Positions 34,575 through 47,257 of a stretch of DNA of 64,000 nt are shown here, one piece after another. Origin of the DNA: Scalesia atractyloides (Eukaryota > Streptophyta > Magnoliopsida > Asterales > Asteraceae); assembly GCA_947069175.1 (NCBI GenBank), contig CAMTDV010000022.1, forward strand, positions 41,645,027 to 41,709,026. The letters are read 5' to 3'. The position numbers and the translations under genes were made by a program. The notes beneath the pieces were generated by a model. It was not told where the DNA came from and did no database searches. It worked only from the letters and a program-made list of their open reading frames with translations. The stretch's first letter is position 1. Each line of letters starts with the position of its first letter.

Positions 34575-35495
34575 TTTGGCTCTCTTCCTTGTTCAAAACT
34601 AAGCTTAGTTATTGTGTCTGAGCTAGTTGAGAGGGTTTCTTGAAGTGTTCTTGAACTTTCAGCAGGAAACTTAAGTTTTTGAAAGATAACAAACTTAAAA
34701 CTTAGTTAAAACTTGTTGTATGCAGAAAATTTTCATAAAAACCTTGTTAGAATACATGGAGACATGTTAAAATCTTGTTTTTCTTAAAATTTTCATCAGT
34801 TCAAGATTTGCAGGAGAGACTCACCGGAATATTGTTGTAGGGTTGACCAAATCTCTGACATTCTGGACTTGACTGTTAAAACGGAAAAGCTGATGGAATG
34901 TTTGTCTTTTTTAACTAAAATTGTGCAGAAAACAGAACACTTTCGAAAACCAGTCTGTGCAGAAAATGAAAATTTTCATTAACCAGCCCTGCAAAAAGGA
35001 TTCCTTCGCGAAAAACATATGTGCGAATAACCCATCCGCACGAAGAACTAGATTGTTAGTTCGAAAGACTAGTCATCCGCACGAAGAACCTGGTTCGCAC
35101 GAAAGACTTAGTTGTTCGCACGAAAGAGCATACTCCGTACGAAATACTTAGTTGTTACGAAGGACCTACCACTCGTACGAAACAGTGGTTCGTACGAAGA
35201 ACAACTGTTTTTCGTGTTTCAGTTTTTCAAACTTTGTGATTTCTAAAATTGTGAATTTCTAAAAGGGACACGGTTATTTTCAAAAATCAAACTTTAAACC
35301 TTTTAATTTTTCATAATCAAGAAAATGTGTTCAAATACGTGGGATTGGAGAAGCAATTCAAGCACAAATCAGGACTCTTCGCAAAGCTCCACAACCTCAT
35401 GGGTAAAATCATTGATGACTCAACATACAGCCATGATTATTGCAAATCAATGGGCGTGTGTTGCAAACCAGAACTAGAGCATTCAGACTCTTCTG
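34575..35495 (+). other. Leader of the Copia element with TCGTACGA-like repeats
   Basis: Untranslated. From ~35036 to 35205 there are about ten short repeats of the type CGCACGAAGAAC, TCGTACGAAACAG and TCGTACGAAGAAC, related to the LTR palindromes. Confidence 0.65.
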
Positions 35496-38358
35496 ATGAG
35501 TGAGAGTGAAACCGGGAGTAATAACTGTCCACCTAAACTGAACCATATGAACGATTATCCATCTTGGAAAAGTCATTTCCACACATATGTTCTCGGACAG
35601 AACACAGAATTATGGACATGTTTTACTACACCCTATAAAGAATCACTCGAAGAGGCAGGATCAAACCCAACCTCCTTAGCCAATCTAGATGAAGGCGATA
35701 AAAAGGCTTACGATCTAGAGAAAAAGGCGTTTGCTATCCTAACACATGCACTCCATACAGATATTTACCATCAGTTTGTGTACTGTACGACCACCAAAAA
35801 TTTGTGGGATACCCTGGAAGCAAGAGGAGAGGGTAATGCTGCAACCAGACAAATTCGGCATGATCTGCTTAAGAAGGAGTTTCAAGGTTTCATGTTCATG
35901 GAAAATGAAACATTGAATGATATGACAACACGTTTCTACCATTTGCTCAGCGAAATGTACTCATACAAAGTGTTAGCATCTCCACAAGAAATCATGATGC
36001 GCTTTGCTGACGCATTACCTCCAAAATGGGGTCAATTTATTGACTTATTAAAGCATCCAGTTGTTTTGGATTTAATCAGTATTGATGAATTTGTGCAGAA
36101 ATTGGAGAACAAGAATGAAGAGGAACTTCGAAAGGCACAAAGAGTTACTGTTCCATAAAACCCTGAGATGTACTTCGGAGGTATTGATACAAGTATTAGT
36201 GCAAGTTAGCAACCAAAGCTTCAACCGCGTTTGTGTCAAACATGAATCCCTTTCTACCACAACTTGTTCAAACAAATCAGTCTGCAAGCTCAAATACTCA
36301 AGCCTATGGACAAGTATTTGATCTGAAAGCCTTTCTACCACAACCACGAGATCTTGCACCTCAAGTTCCACAGCAAGCTCCTCAACAAGCTTTCTATGGA
36401 AACAACTTTCAAGCCGCAAAGCCCAACACAGTCAGACTTGGCACATCACATCTTTCCAAGGTCAGCGTAGAAGTTGCCCAAGAGCATATGGAACTTCTAA
36501 ACACCATGGTTAGTGCCTATTGCGGATTAGTAGCTGGTCAAATTGGAAATATCAATTTGACAAATGAAGACCACCAGCAAATAGACAGAGATAAGATGGA
36601 GCTAATGGATATCAAGTGGGCGTTTGCAAGTGCAGTAAAAAGAGCCAAGGATTACATGAGCAGAACAGGAAGAACCAGTTTGGAAAGCAAGAAAGACACA
36701 AAATATGGTTTGATAAAAATGTTGTTACTTGCTTCCACTACGGTGAAAGAGGTCACTTCAAATGTGAATGCACGAGACCCAGCAAACAAGGAAATCACAA
36801 CCCCTTCAGAAATCAATCACAACCATCCAACGCAGCCCAAGTTAACAATGATAGAAGAATAGTAGTTGTTAGCAACCCAAACAACACCAATCAATCGGGA
36901 CCTTCAAACAACACACACAAAGCTTTAGTAGTTCAGTCTGATGAAGGATGCGATTGGTCAGTACAATTGGGAAATGAGAATAATGGAGGAACTACATGTT
37001 ATGCCAAGATCATTAATCAAATTAAACATGTTCACAGCATTGATAGTTCAGATGATGATGATACTTCAGGGTATCCTGGTTGTTCTGATGAAGAATGCTC
37101 AAGTTCAGGTGGTTATGGATCTAATTCAGATATCAGAGAAGGAAGTGATGTCGAGGTCAGAAAGTTGTTGAAAGAAGTAGAAAGACTGAAAGGTAAAAAG
37201 GCGGGTATGATGATAAAGGCAGAAGTTGCATCGAAGGAAACAGAAAAATTCTTTACAAATAGTGCAGCCTTCCCTCATCATACTACCTTCATGGCGAATG
37301 TTGCCGGCTCGACAAGTCAGGTAAATTCTGACTCTCCTAAAGTTTGCAATGACTGTGCTGAATTAAAAACAAAATTTGAAACAACTAACAGTCATAATCA
37401 AAACTTAGTTGTTAAACTGTCAAAAAGCAAAGAGGCGAACTTGGCTTTAACTCAAAACGAAAAAGAATTCAAATCTGTAATAGAAACCCTTAAGAAAAGC
37501 GTTTCCGAATTGACAAAGACAGTTTTGAGCAAACAAACAGGGATTAATAACTATATTAATCTCCTAGAAGAAACAAAGAAAGAGTTAGCCATCACCAAAT
37601 GCGAACACGATGCGATCAAGCTAAAATTGGACAGTTATTCTAACTCCCAATATGTGCTTAATCATATCATTGATATTCAAAAACTAAAAGGAGATGTTAA
37701 ATGCATTGGGTATAAGTCGTGTCCACCCTCGATGAAACACAACTATACCAAATTGCCTGATGAAGAGGAAATGTCGCGCTTTGAACCCTTCATACCTCTT
37801 AATCCTGAAGAATTTGCACCAGGACTAGTTGAATCAAGAAAGTCCGAGAACTCATCATCAGTTGTTAATCAGAACCCCTCTAGAGTAGAGGAGGATGATT
37901 CATCAGATGATGAGTTAGAGAAAATTAATCAGGATCAATCTCTTGATGAAGAAAAGGGAATAGAAATGTCTGCTACTCCCAGTGTAAAAATTGTCGAAAA
38001 TCAAAAGAATTATCCTAAGAAATCTGTCAAGACAAAAGTGTCTACAGATGAAAATAATAATGTGTTGTATACTTTGATTGGAGACAAGAAAATCTATTCT
38101 AACAAAGATTTTCCGATCAAAAATGTAAATCCAACCTCTATTGATCAAGTTTTTGAGAAACCAACAACCAAATTTTTAGAGAAGAAAAACCCAATCAAGT
38201 CACAACCATTATCAAGTTCAAGAGAAAAACACCGAGAAAATCAAGTTGAAAAGCCTAAAGTATCACAACCGAAGGTTGAAACGATAAAGTCACAACCATT
38301 ATCAAGTTCAAGAGAAAAACTCGCTACGAGAAAAAGTTTAAGAATGTTAAATTTGTGA
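35496..38358 (+). pseudogene. gag of the Copia element (broken)
   Basis: The capsid part (35496-36158) has the Copia gag features YPSWKSHFHTYV and WDTLEARGEG with NLWD. After stops near 36160 and 36210, a second segment (36233-36640) is Gln/Pro-rich, and a third (36616-38358) is long. The third has a zinc knuckle CFHYGERGHFKCEC near 36735, where the second Cys is Tyr, then an acidic stretch and a long coiled coil. Such a large gag C-terminal region is typical of SIRE-like elements. Confidence 0.85.
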
Positions 38359-40960
38359 GTTCTATGGGTACTGATAAAGTCGAGACTTTTGAAGGGATGT
38401 CTAATGTAGATTTTGTCAACAAAGTCAAGATTTTAAAACGTAACAGTGAAAACAATTATATCCAACATACAAATGGGCGTGATGAAAATGAACCCAGTAC
38501 CTCAAGACCCGCAAGTTCAACATCAAGTCATGAAACACTATCTTCTAAATTTGTTGAAAGGAGAACATGTTTCAAATATGGAGAGTTTGGCCACATTATC
38601 AAAATTGTACAAACCCAGCAAATCCTAGATTTGTTGAGAAAGCCCCTCCTGAACCAACTTGCCAACATTGATCTGTTTCTCCAAAACAAAACAAACGGAT
38701 TGTTAAAGAACAAGAAGAAAAACAGAGACGTAAACAAGTAAAAGTAATTGAAAAAGCTTTAAAACCAGATTCTTCAGAAAGGAATCCAAGATCTTCAAAT
38801 TTAATAAAACCAGAAATTGTTAAAACTGTAAATAATAGTCAGTCTGGTAAATTTCAAAAATCTTGGAAACCAAAGACCGGTGATGGTTCAAGAGGAGGTA
38901 CATAATTTCCGAATCATCAAGAAATTGAAATCACATTTCTTGATGATAAGGGTCGACCCAAGACCACTAAGGCTTGGGTCCCCATCTCAAACTGATCGGG
39001 TTTTTGAAATGTGCAGGGTGTTCTAGGAGGAACTATGAATAGTCATTGGATTGTTGACAGTGGAGCATCGAGGCACCTGACAGGCGACTTACGGCTCCTT
39101 TATGATGTGAAAAGCATTAGGGGTGGTTATGTTGCTTTTGCTGGTGATAAGGGCGGATACATCACTGGAGAAGGAATAGTCTCCAATGGTGTTGTTGGTT
39201 TTGACAAGATCAATTATGTTCGACAAATTGATCACAATCTTCTTAGTGTTTCTCAAATCTGCGACAAGAAGTTCACGGTTCATTTTGATGATGCCGGATG
39301 TTATGTGCTGAAACCTGGTTTCAAGATTCCAAAGGAATGGATCCTCCTCGGCTCCAAGAATTAACGACTTGTATATTCTTGACATGAGCCAAGCTATTAC
39401 CACGTCTGTACAAGTCACATGTTTTTCTCAAAAGCCACCGAAAAGGAATCAATCTCTTGGCATAGACGAATGGGACACATTCACTTGAGGAAAATGAACT
39501 ATCTAGTGAAAAACAATCTTGTGAATGGTGTACCAGTGAAAAACTTTCATCTTCAAGACGTCTGTGTATCATGCCAAAAAGAAAAGCAAACGAGAAAATC
39601 TCATCCTGTAAAGAAGATCAACACAGTAAATATGCCTCTGGAACGTCTTCATATGGACCTCTTTGGACCTATGAAACATAAGACTACCTTTAGTGATTCA
39701 TATTGTTTAGTAGTTAGTGATGACTACTCAATATTTTCATGGGTGAATATGTTGGCACACAAGAGTGAAGTTCCTGAAATCCTCAAGAATCTCCTAACTC
39801 TGGTTGAAAATTTGTACAATTTGAAGATAAGGAGAATTAGAAGCGACAACAGCACTAAATTCAAAAATTAAGTTATGGATGAGTTCTGTTCTTCTAAAGG
39901 CATTCTGCATGAGTACAGTTCTCCATACACTCCACAACAAAATGGTGTCGCTGAGAGGAAAATAGAACTCTAATTGAAATAACAAGAACTATGCTAGTAG
40001 AATCAGAACTTCCTATTCAATTTTGGGGAGAAGCTGTTGCTACTACATATTATACGATGAATAGAGTTCTTACGGTAAAGAGACACGGGAAAACATGTTT
40101 TGAATTGTTGCATAAAAGGAAACCGGATGTTTCTTTCTTAGAATCTTTTGGAGCTGCATGCACTATGATTGATCGACATGGTAAATTTGGTCCGAAGGCT
40201 ATTTAAGGTTTCTTCCTTCGATATGCTACTCCTAATTTCAGAGTGTAGAATTTGTCAACAAAGAAGATTGAAGAATGGGGTGAAGTCAAGGTTCAAAGAT
40301 ACACTAAATCAGTAAGAGCTCCGGGTGTTCCTTGGATGTTTGACTATGATGGGCTGTTTAACTCCTTTAATCTGCCAACTTTTGATGATGCTTCTGCAGC
40401 GGCTTAAATGTTCCTTGAAAGTGATACTGCAATTGACTCATCATTAGTTCGACCAATTATTGTTAGCCCTCAAGTGTCTAAATTTGGTTAACAATCTTGT
40501 TCAAAATGAGGAATTCGAAGATGCTGCTGATTATAATGTTTCGTCAGAAGATGATGAGTTCCATGATGCAAATGAAGCTACTTCTTCTCTGGTTCCTGGA
40601 ATTTCAGATGTCATGTCAAATATTCAAAATCTAGGGACAATTGAAGGTGATGCGTCTACATCTTCATCAAATCCAGCAAACGAATTAGTTGTGGATATGA
40701 ATATCAACAATTTGGGTATAAATTCTTGAGTTTGTGATGTTCCTGAAACTCGAGTTCATAATACCCATCCTGAGTAGAATATTATAGTAGATGTCCAAAG
40801 TGGTGTGCGGACACGTAATCAGCTCAAGAAAAATCAGAATGCTGGTTTGTATTCGGTCATTAGGGAATCTAGGGAACAGAATGATTGGTCTTTTGCCTGC
40901 TATGTTTGCCAAGTTGAATCGAAATCTTGGAAGGAGGCTATGAAAGAAGACTCATGGGTT
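38359..40960 (+). pseudogene. Copia protease and integrase (broken)
   Basis: A second knuckle-like CFKYGEFGHIIK (~38568), again with Tyr for the second Cys, precedes the protease motif DSGASRHLTG (~39056). The GAG-pre-integrase and zinc-binding region has WHRRMGH (39461) and CVSCQKEK (~39566). The catalytic core has MDLFGPMK (~39655), a SDNSTKF-type site (~39845, where Gly-Thr-Glu-Phe is usual) and a frame break near 39870. The C-terminal piece LPIQFWGEA is at ~40010. Stops occur at 39362, 39869, ~39973 and later. Confidence 0.85.
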
Positions 40961-42446
40961 GAAGCTATGTAGGAAGAACTTCAGCAGTTTCTGAAGTTAG
41001 GCGTGTGGAAATTGGTTGACAGGCCTGACAACTATAAGAAGATTGGTACAAGATGGGTTTACAAATGTAAGAAGGATGACCGAGGTGTTGTTGTAAGAAA
41101 GAAAGCAAGATTGGTCGTCCAGGGCTTTAATCAGGTAGAAGGCATTGATTACAATGAAGTTTATGCACCGGTAGCTCGTCTTGAGGCCATAAGAATTTTC
41201 TTGGCTTATGCGTCCCTACAGGAAGTTTACGGTCTACCAAATGGATGTTAAAAGTGCATTTCTTCATGGTGTGGTTGAAGAAGAGGTATATGTTGAGCAA
41301 CCGCCTGCTTTTGAAGATCCAATTCATCCTGACAAGGTTTGACTTCTTAATAAGGCGCTATATGGTCTACATCAAGCTCCTCGGGCTTGGTATGAAATGT
41401 TGTCTTCCTGTCTTCTGAAGAATGGTTTTCAACGTGGATTGATCAACTGTACTCTCTTCAACAAGGAACAGAACAAGGACTTATTGCTGGTACAGGTGTA
41501 TGTTGATGTTATTATTTATTGGGTCGACCAACGACAAAATGTGCAAAGCATTTGAGCAGGTCATGCAGGAGAAGTTCGATATGAGCGCTATGGGAGAAAT
41601 GACTTTCTTTTTAGGTTTGCAGGTTCATCAATCTAAGGAAGCGATTTTCATCCATCAAACCAAGTACATGGGGGATATTCTCAAACGATTTCAGGTGGAA
41701 GACTTAAAGCCCTTGGGAACTCCATTAGCTCATAATCATGGGATTACTCCTGACGGAATGGGTGAACATGTGGAACCATCTCTTTATCATGCTATGATCG
41801 GATCTCTCATGTATCTTACTGCTTCAAGACCTGATATAATGTACCCTACATGTCTTCTAGCTCGCTGCAAGTCCAGTCTGAAGGTTTCTCATTTGATGGC
41901 TGTGAAAAGGATCTTTCGTTATTTGAAGGGTCGCCCGGACACTAGTCTATGGTACCCTAAGGATGATAACTTTGATTTGACAGCATTTAGTGATTCTGAT
42001 CATGGTGGCTGCAAGATCATGCAAAATCAACATCAGCTGGATGTCAGTTCTTGGGAAATCGCCTTGTCACGTGGCAGTACAAAAAGCAGATTTGTGTAGC
42101 TACGTCAACCTGTGAGGCTGAGTATATTTCGGCTTCTACTTGTTGCTCTCATGTTCTATGGATTCAACAGCAAATGCGCGACTACGGTTTTGAATTTCTA
42201 ACTACCCCTATTTTTGTTGATAACGAAGCTGCTTTACAGATTGCTCGTAATCTTGTACAGCACTCAAAAACTAAACACATTGAGATTAAGTATCATTTCA
42301 TACGAGATTGTTATGAAAAGAAACTTATCAATGTTGTTAAAATCCACACTGATCACCAACGTGCCGACCTGTTTACAAAAGCTTTTGATAAATCTCGTTT
42401 TGATTATCTACTTTTGGTCAATGGCATCAAGGTGAAACCCGAGTAA
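40961..42446 (+). pseudogene. Copia reverse transcriptase and RNase H (broken; active-site Asp lost)
   Basis: RT starts around WKLVDRPDNYKKIGTRWVYK (41006), with the ARLVVQGFNQ and YAPVARLEAIR blocks. The active-site motif at 41499-41510 reads Y-V-D-V instead of Y-V-D-D (GTT for GAT), and a one-base shift follows near 41515-41521. The rest of RT is open to 42099. RNase H (42051-42446) shows STCEAEYIS (~42108) and RADLFTKAF (~42362) and ends at a natural stop, 42444-42446. Confidence 0.88.
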
Positions 42447-44591
42447 TTCATCCTTGGCTAATCAATTTTTTGTAAATATTTTCTTCAAAATCTAAAACTA
42501 CAAAAAGATTTTCTATTTTCTCTTAGTTTTATATTTTAGGGGGAGAATATTTCAAGAAAATACAAAAACATGAGAAAATGCAAAAATACAAAAATATGTC
42601 TTTTATTTAGTTTAAGTTTTTACTACCTTCTTTATTTAAGGGGGATAAAAACTTAGAAAAATACAAAAACAATAGAAAACCCAAAAATCATAAATGAGTT
42701 TCTTGGATAGATAAGTAAAGATGGTGAATACACCAGTGATCTGTCATAAACAGTCAAAAACACAAAATGAAAATTGGTAAATAGCTTTACTAATGATGTA
42801 TCGGTAGGCTCACAATCAGATTAAAATGTGCAGGTTGATATAAACTTAACGGACTGCAAGCCAGGTGGGAACCATTCATTGGCATATGGTCTTGGTACCG
42901 AAATTTCGTTTGATAGTATGCCGAGAATCTGAGATATGCGGTCTTTATGCTGACTTATCATATGGGTATCATGGTTGAATCTTTTGTCGAAAAAAATAAC
43001 GGTGACGCAAGTCTAGAACTTCCATGATACTATACATACGTGTAAATACTGCATACGACCTTCAATAAGTGATAAACATATCACATCCACCCAAAAATAA
43101 GTGATAAAATATCACAGCTTTATGTGGGAGCTAAGTTCGTCTCTTTGTCGGTACGATGGTACTAAACTATTCACGGACTTACTCTTGTGCCCTGCATGCA
43201 TCTGAAAATCAAGTTCCTCATCAATAAGTGATTTAATCACATAGGGCTTGTTTTCAATCAAAATAAGTGAGTATCTCACATCTTATACGTCAAAATAGAT
43301 GATATGCAGTACACTCACCGGTAAGATTTTCTCTCGTGCATATCTTGATACGGGAGTGTGTCGTGAAGTGGTTGAACACTGGCTAGTAAGTAAAATTTAT
43401 ACCTTAATCATATCTCCTAATCATGATTATATCTGATAAGCTGAGCTTACGTGGATAACAATACCAATAATCATAGTAGAATATTTTTTTATTTATTTAT
43501 TTAATTTGATGTTTTAAACCAAACATGTTTTTGACAAGATTAAAAGCTGGTATGATTCTCTTACCATGAAACTCTGAAAAAGATTATCTAGTAAATACAT
43601 AGTTTACTCTTATCTGTTACTGGTTATTTTAAGTTTAGTTTACTTTGTTGTGTAATTAAGTTCTTTTTGAATTAGCCAAAATTGAAGCTCAAAAGTTTTC
43701 TACCAAGATACGCCCTTAAACCATTCGCTTTGATCTCATAACTTCATAAAAGTACTTTCTTACAATGGGTAAACTCATCTCACAAGAGCAAAATCTGTTT
43801 AACAAGCACTTTTCCTAACTTAACTTGTGATTAGTGTGGATCTGTGCAAAGTTCTAAACAGGTCAGCAAAAAACCTAAAGACGTCGGAGAACTAAAATTC
43901 CAGTTTTGAAAAAACATGGACTCGTACGAATCATATCATTCGTACATGCCTGTGTGCTTCGTACGAATGACCATTGGGTCTTGTATGTTTGAAGCTCTTC
44001 GTACGAACTAAGGTTGTTTCGCACAAGTATCTCGATGTGGCATAAAAGGTGATGAAGTTCTTTGGTAGAACTTCACTTTCACCTTGCTCACATCATCTTT
44101 ACACCTCTCCTTAAGTTGTTTTTGATTTCTTTAAGGTATACTTGACTATGATGGCATACTTTAAAGTTGAACAACTTAACATTTTCTGACCGTGCGACTT
44201 TGATTGACTTGAACAACAAAATATAAGTGAAGAATCATTTTTAACCAAAAAACAAGTAACTTCGTACGAATCTAACATCATTTGCACGGATAACTCATCG
44301 TTCGTACGAGTCAACTATCTGTATGAATGAATCAGTTTCTTGTTTTAATCAAAAGTTCGTAAATTGAGTTGTTCTTCGTACGAATAAATTGTTATTCGTA
44401 CGAAGAACAAGGGTCAGTAGTTCTTTGTTCAGGAATATATACATACAAAAGGTTCGGAATAAAACTTTTTGTGTATATTCCCTAATAAATTTGTGTTCTT
44501 ATCCTAGTTGTTATATGTGTACAATATGGAATAAAAGGAACATAAAAGAAAACCCGCAACAAAGAGAACTGACAAGTCAGAAGTGGAAATT
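42447..44591 (+). other. Copia spacer between pol and the extra ORF
   Basis: No coding frame. Near 42540 and 42640 are GGGGGAG/GGGGGAT purine tracts. From ~43918 to 44405 there are scattered TCGTACGA-type palindromes (43922, 43939, 43959, 43998, 44262, 44302, 44376, 44396), as in the LTR. Confidence 0.6.
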
Positions 44592-46368
44592 ATGTCGGAA
44601 CCTAGACATAACATGGTGGCCTACTTGGATCCGGAAGACAAATTTGCTGAGAACAACGGCATAATGAAGGTTTTGCACGATTCAATAATACATTATGCTA
44701 TCACGCATAAGACTACAGTATACAAGACGTTGATCAAGGAATTTTGGGATTCAGCTAAAGTTGTTGAAGTGAATGGGAAGGAACTTATCCGCGGGAAAGT
44801 AAGTGACTTGAACGTAGATGTGACTATTGAAACCATTAACTCAGTATTACAGCTTCGTGATGATCCTGAAGCTCCATTCTCAGTGTCGTTGAAGTGTCAG
44901 TTAGAAAGAAATATGTTGGAGATTTTCTTGTTGGGCAACTAAACAAAGCATGGTTGCCACTCTGATACAAGTTCTTTCTACATGTTCTGATTCAATGTTT
45001 GAGCAATAGACGAAGTGGTTATGACATGGCGAATAATGACTTAGTTGGAATGATGATAGCTTTGACATTGAACAAACCGTTTAGTGTTTCAAAGTATATC
45101 TTTGCAAACATGAAAGAAAACAAGAGAAGAACCGGATATGGTGGAAACAAGTTTTGGATGCATCCTCGATTTCTCCAAATGATCTTGAATGTGCAACATC
45201 CTAATCTTCCGAAGAACAATGACGATGTTTTAAAAGTAGAAGTTATGATTGAACATTCGTTGAAATCTTTAGAGGTGTAGCAGCAAAACGTTACAAGGAA
45301 AGCACACCTCCTCACAAGTTGATCAGTTTTCTGGCAAATGATCAATATGTTGCACCAAAAAGCGACAAGTGGCACCATGATGACAGTGATTTAGATAATG
45401 AAGAACCAACTTTGAAAAAGATGATTGAAGATAAGTTTGGCCATAAAAAGGGAAAGGGTAATGAAGATGATGGTGATACTGTTGGTAATGATGGTGCAAG
45501 TGAGCCAGTTGCAGATGTCCAGCCTACTATTACAATAGAGGAGTCTGAACCTGTAATGATGGAACCCACTACAACTTCTGAACCACAACCTACAAATACC
45601 ACAGCAGCTGAAACATCTTCAGCTGAAGATACTTCAGTTCAACCGCAACCTACTATTTCTTCAGCTCAACAATCCCAATCTACATCTCACCAAAATACAA
45701 AATGAAACAGCCGTTTGTTCTCTGAAATGGAAAAGGATGAGAGAGTGGATTTTCTGTTCTCTTAGTTGCAAGCTACGGCAATCTAGATTAACAAGCATTC
45801 AGAGTTTTTGTCTTCAAATCATAACATAGTTGTGAAACAACAGTTGGAGATAAATTCTTTGAAAGAGACTGTTAGCAAACAGGATTCTGAAATTGTACAG
45901 TTAAGAAAAGAAAATGAGCGACTGAAGGCTGCAGATGCTGAAAGAGCAACTCAGCTACAACAAATGAGAGCAGCTGACAACTCTCAGGGAATTGAGATAA
46001 ATAGGCTGAAAGAATGTAGTGTTGCTGTACAACGATCTGCGAAAACATTAACTGCTAAGCATAACGACTTGAGGGAATGGTATCATTCTCGTAATGCTAC
46101 ACTAGTTGAAGGCTTTAATGGTATTAAAGACGTGTTTGAAATAAGCAGAAAGCGGGTGAAGATTCTATGGAATGAAAGATGCAAAGCGCAGGAGATCAAG
46201 CGAAAACATGATCAAATTAGTGAAGACACTGGATATCCTAATGCTTCAGCCTCATCCTCACAATCAAAGATTTTTGCTTCAACTCCAGTGGTAAAGTCTA
46301 ATGCACATCAGATCGTGACCAATCCAGTTACATCCAATGCTTCACAAGAGGAAACAGGAAAGGTTTAA
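44592..46368 (+). pseudogene. Copia post-pol ORF (envelope position), broken
   Basis: It starts MSEPRHNMVAYLDPEDKF at 44592 and stops at 44942. It continues in another frame from ~45000 to 45280 (MMIALTLNKPFSVSKYIF), then 45319-45705 (acidic, Thr/Gln/Pro-rich), then 45808-46368 with a clear coiled coil (LKETVSKQDSEIVQLRKENE). The position after pol is where Sireviruses carry an envelope-like ORF. I see no signal peptide or transmembrane segment, so an envelope role is not supported by the sequence. Confidence 0.7.
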
Positions 46369-46510
46369 TGTTTCTGGAAAATTTTGAAGACCTGATGATC
46401 TATCAACAATGGATAGCAGATCTTCAGGGGGAGTTTGTTGATACTCCAGGCCATTCAGTATGAAGACCAAAGCCGAAGACCGAAGACCAAGCAACAGCCA
46501 AGGGGGAGTT
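46369..46510 (+). other. Doubled polypurine tract of the Copia element
   Basis: CAGGGGGAGTTTGTTGATAC occurs at 46425-46444, and AAGGGGGAGTTTGTTGATAC at 46500-46519. The second is the functional tract and LTR start. The first repeats the tract and the first nine LTR bases 75 bp upstream. Confidence 0.85.
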
Positions 46511-47257
46511 TGTTGATACACTTTTGTGTCTGTCGCTTGTTCTTAGTTACGTCTGTAATTGTACGGTCTTTGTTTACAGTGTCTGTATAGTTTGGTCGTG
46601 TCGAAAAAATCAAGATATCCTCCTATCTTGGTTTAGTACGACGATTAGTTTGTCTGTGTAAAACAGTTGCATGTGTGCATACTTTTGAGTCTTGTGTACG
46701 TCATGTCTGTGACACGATCTCCAAGGAAGACTTCCATGTGCGAATGGAAACACTTCGTACGAGCAAGATATTGCTCGTACGAGCCACCTGCCATTCGTAC
46801 GAACGAATCCCTCTAAACAAGTATCATACTTGTTTCGTACGAGCTAGTTGATGCTCGTACGAACCAGCTTGTTCGTACGAATATCTTTGGAGTAGTTCTT
46901 CGTGTCTTTTGGTGTTTTGTATGTCCAGCAACATACTTCGTACTGTTGCTAGGTATGGACACTATATAAGCAGACATGCACTTCTCAGAGTAGTTAGACC
47001 TTCAAGAGTAGTTGAGATGTGTGAGACCAGAAACCTGAGAGAGAGACACAATAGCACATAGAGTGTGGCATGAGTCTGTATGAGCATTGTTTGTATATGT
47101 TTGTATCAGTTCTCTTTAGTTAATCAAGATATTGAATCTTTGGTTATCATGTGTTCTTACTTTGTTTTAGTTTGCATTCATACGAGGATTCCGCACTCGT
47201 ATCTGTGTTGTATGAACAAGGAAGCAGGTTTATCTTGATCCTCCAAGTGGGCCTACA
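46511..47257 (+). repeat. 3' LTR of the Copia element
   Basis: The TATATAA box is at 46963-46969. Six intact TCGTACGA palindromes lie at 46755, 46775, 46795, 46835, 46855 and 46873, so spacing is 20, 20, 40, 20 and 18 bp. Confidence 0.92.
46755..46880 (+). promoter_or_regulatory. Phased TCGTACGA palindrome array in the Copia LTR
   Basis: Six exact 8-bp palindromes lie on a ~20-bp grid with one empty position, 83 bp upstream of the TATA box. The same positions in the left LTR (34058-34183) have three exact and three mutated sites. Confidence 0.8.

Larger units (their letters stand above)
33814..47257 (+). mobile_element. Ty1/Copia element, SIRE-like, 13.4 kb
   Basis: LTRs at 33814-34560 (747 bp) and 46511-47257 (747 bp) start TGTTGATACAC and end CCTACA. 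A perfect 5-bp target duplication ATTGG lies at 33809-33813 and 47258-47262. Order is gag, protease, integrase, RT, RNase H (the Copia order), then a separate coiled-coil ORF after pol. Large gag, a post-pol ORF and a doubled polypurine tract fit the SIRE/Sirevirus clade. The LTRs differ at roughly 5% of positions by eye, and every gene is broken, so the copy is old. It inserted into the Athila post-pol ORF. Confidence 0.92.

Noticed and set aside
44592..46368. True envelope gene in the Copia element
   Set aside because: The position fits but no signal peptide, furin-like site or transmembrane segment is visible. It is described only as a post-pol coiled-coil ORF.
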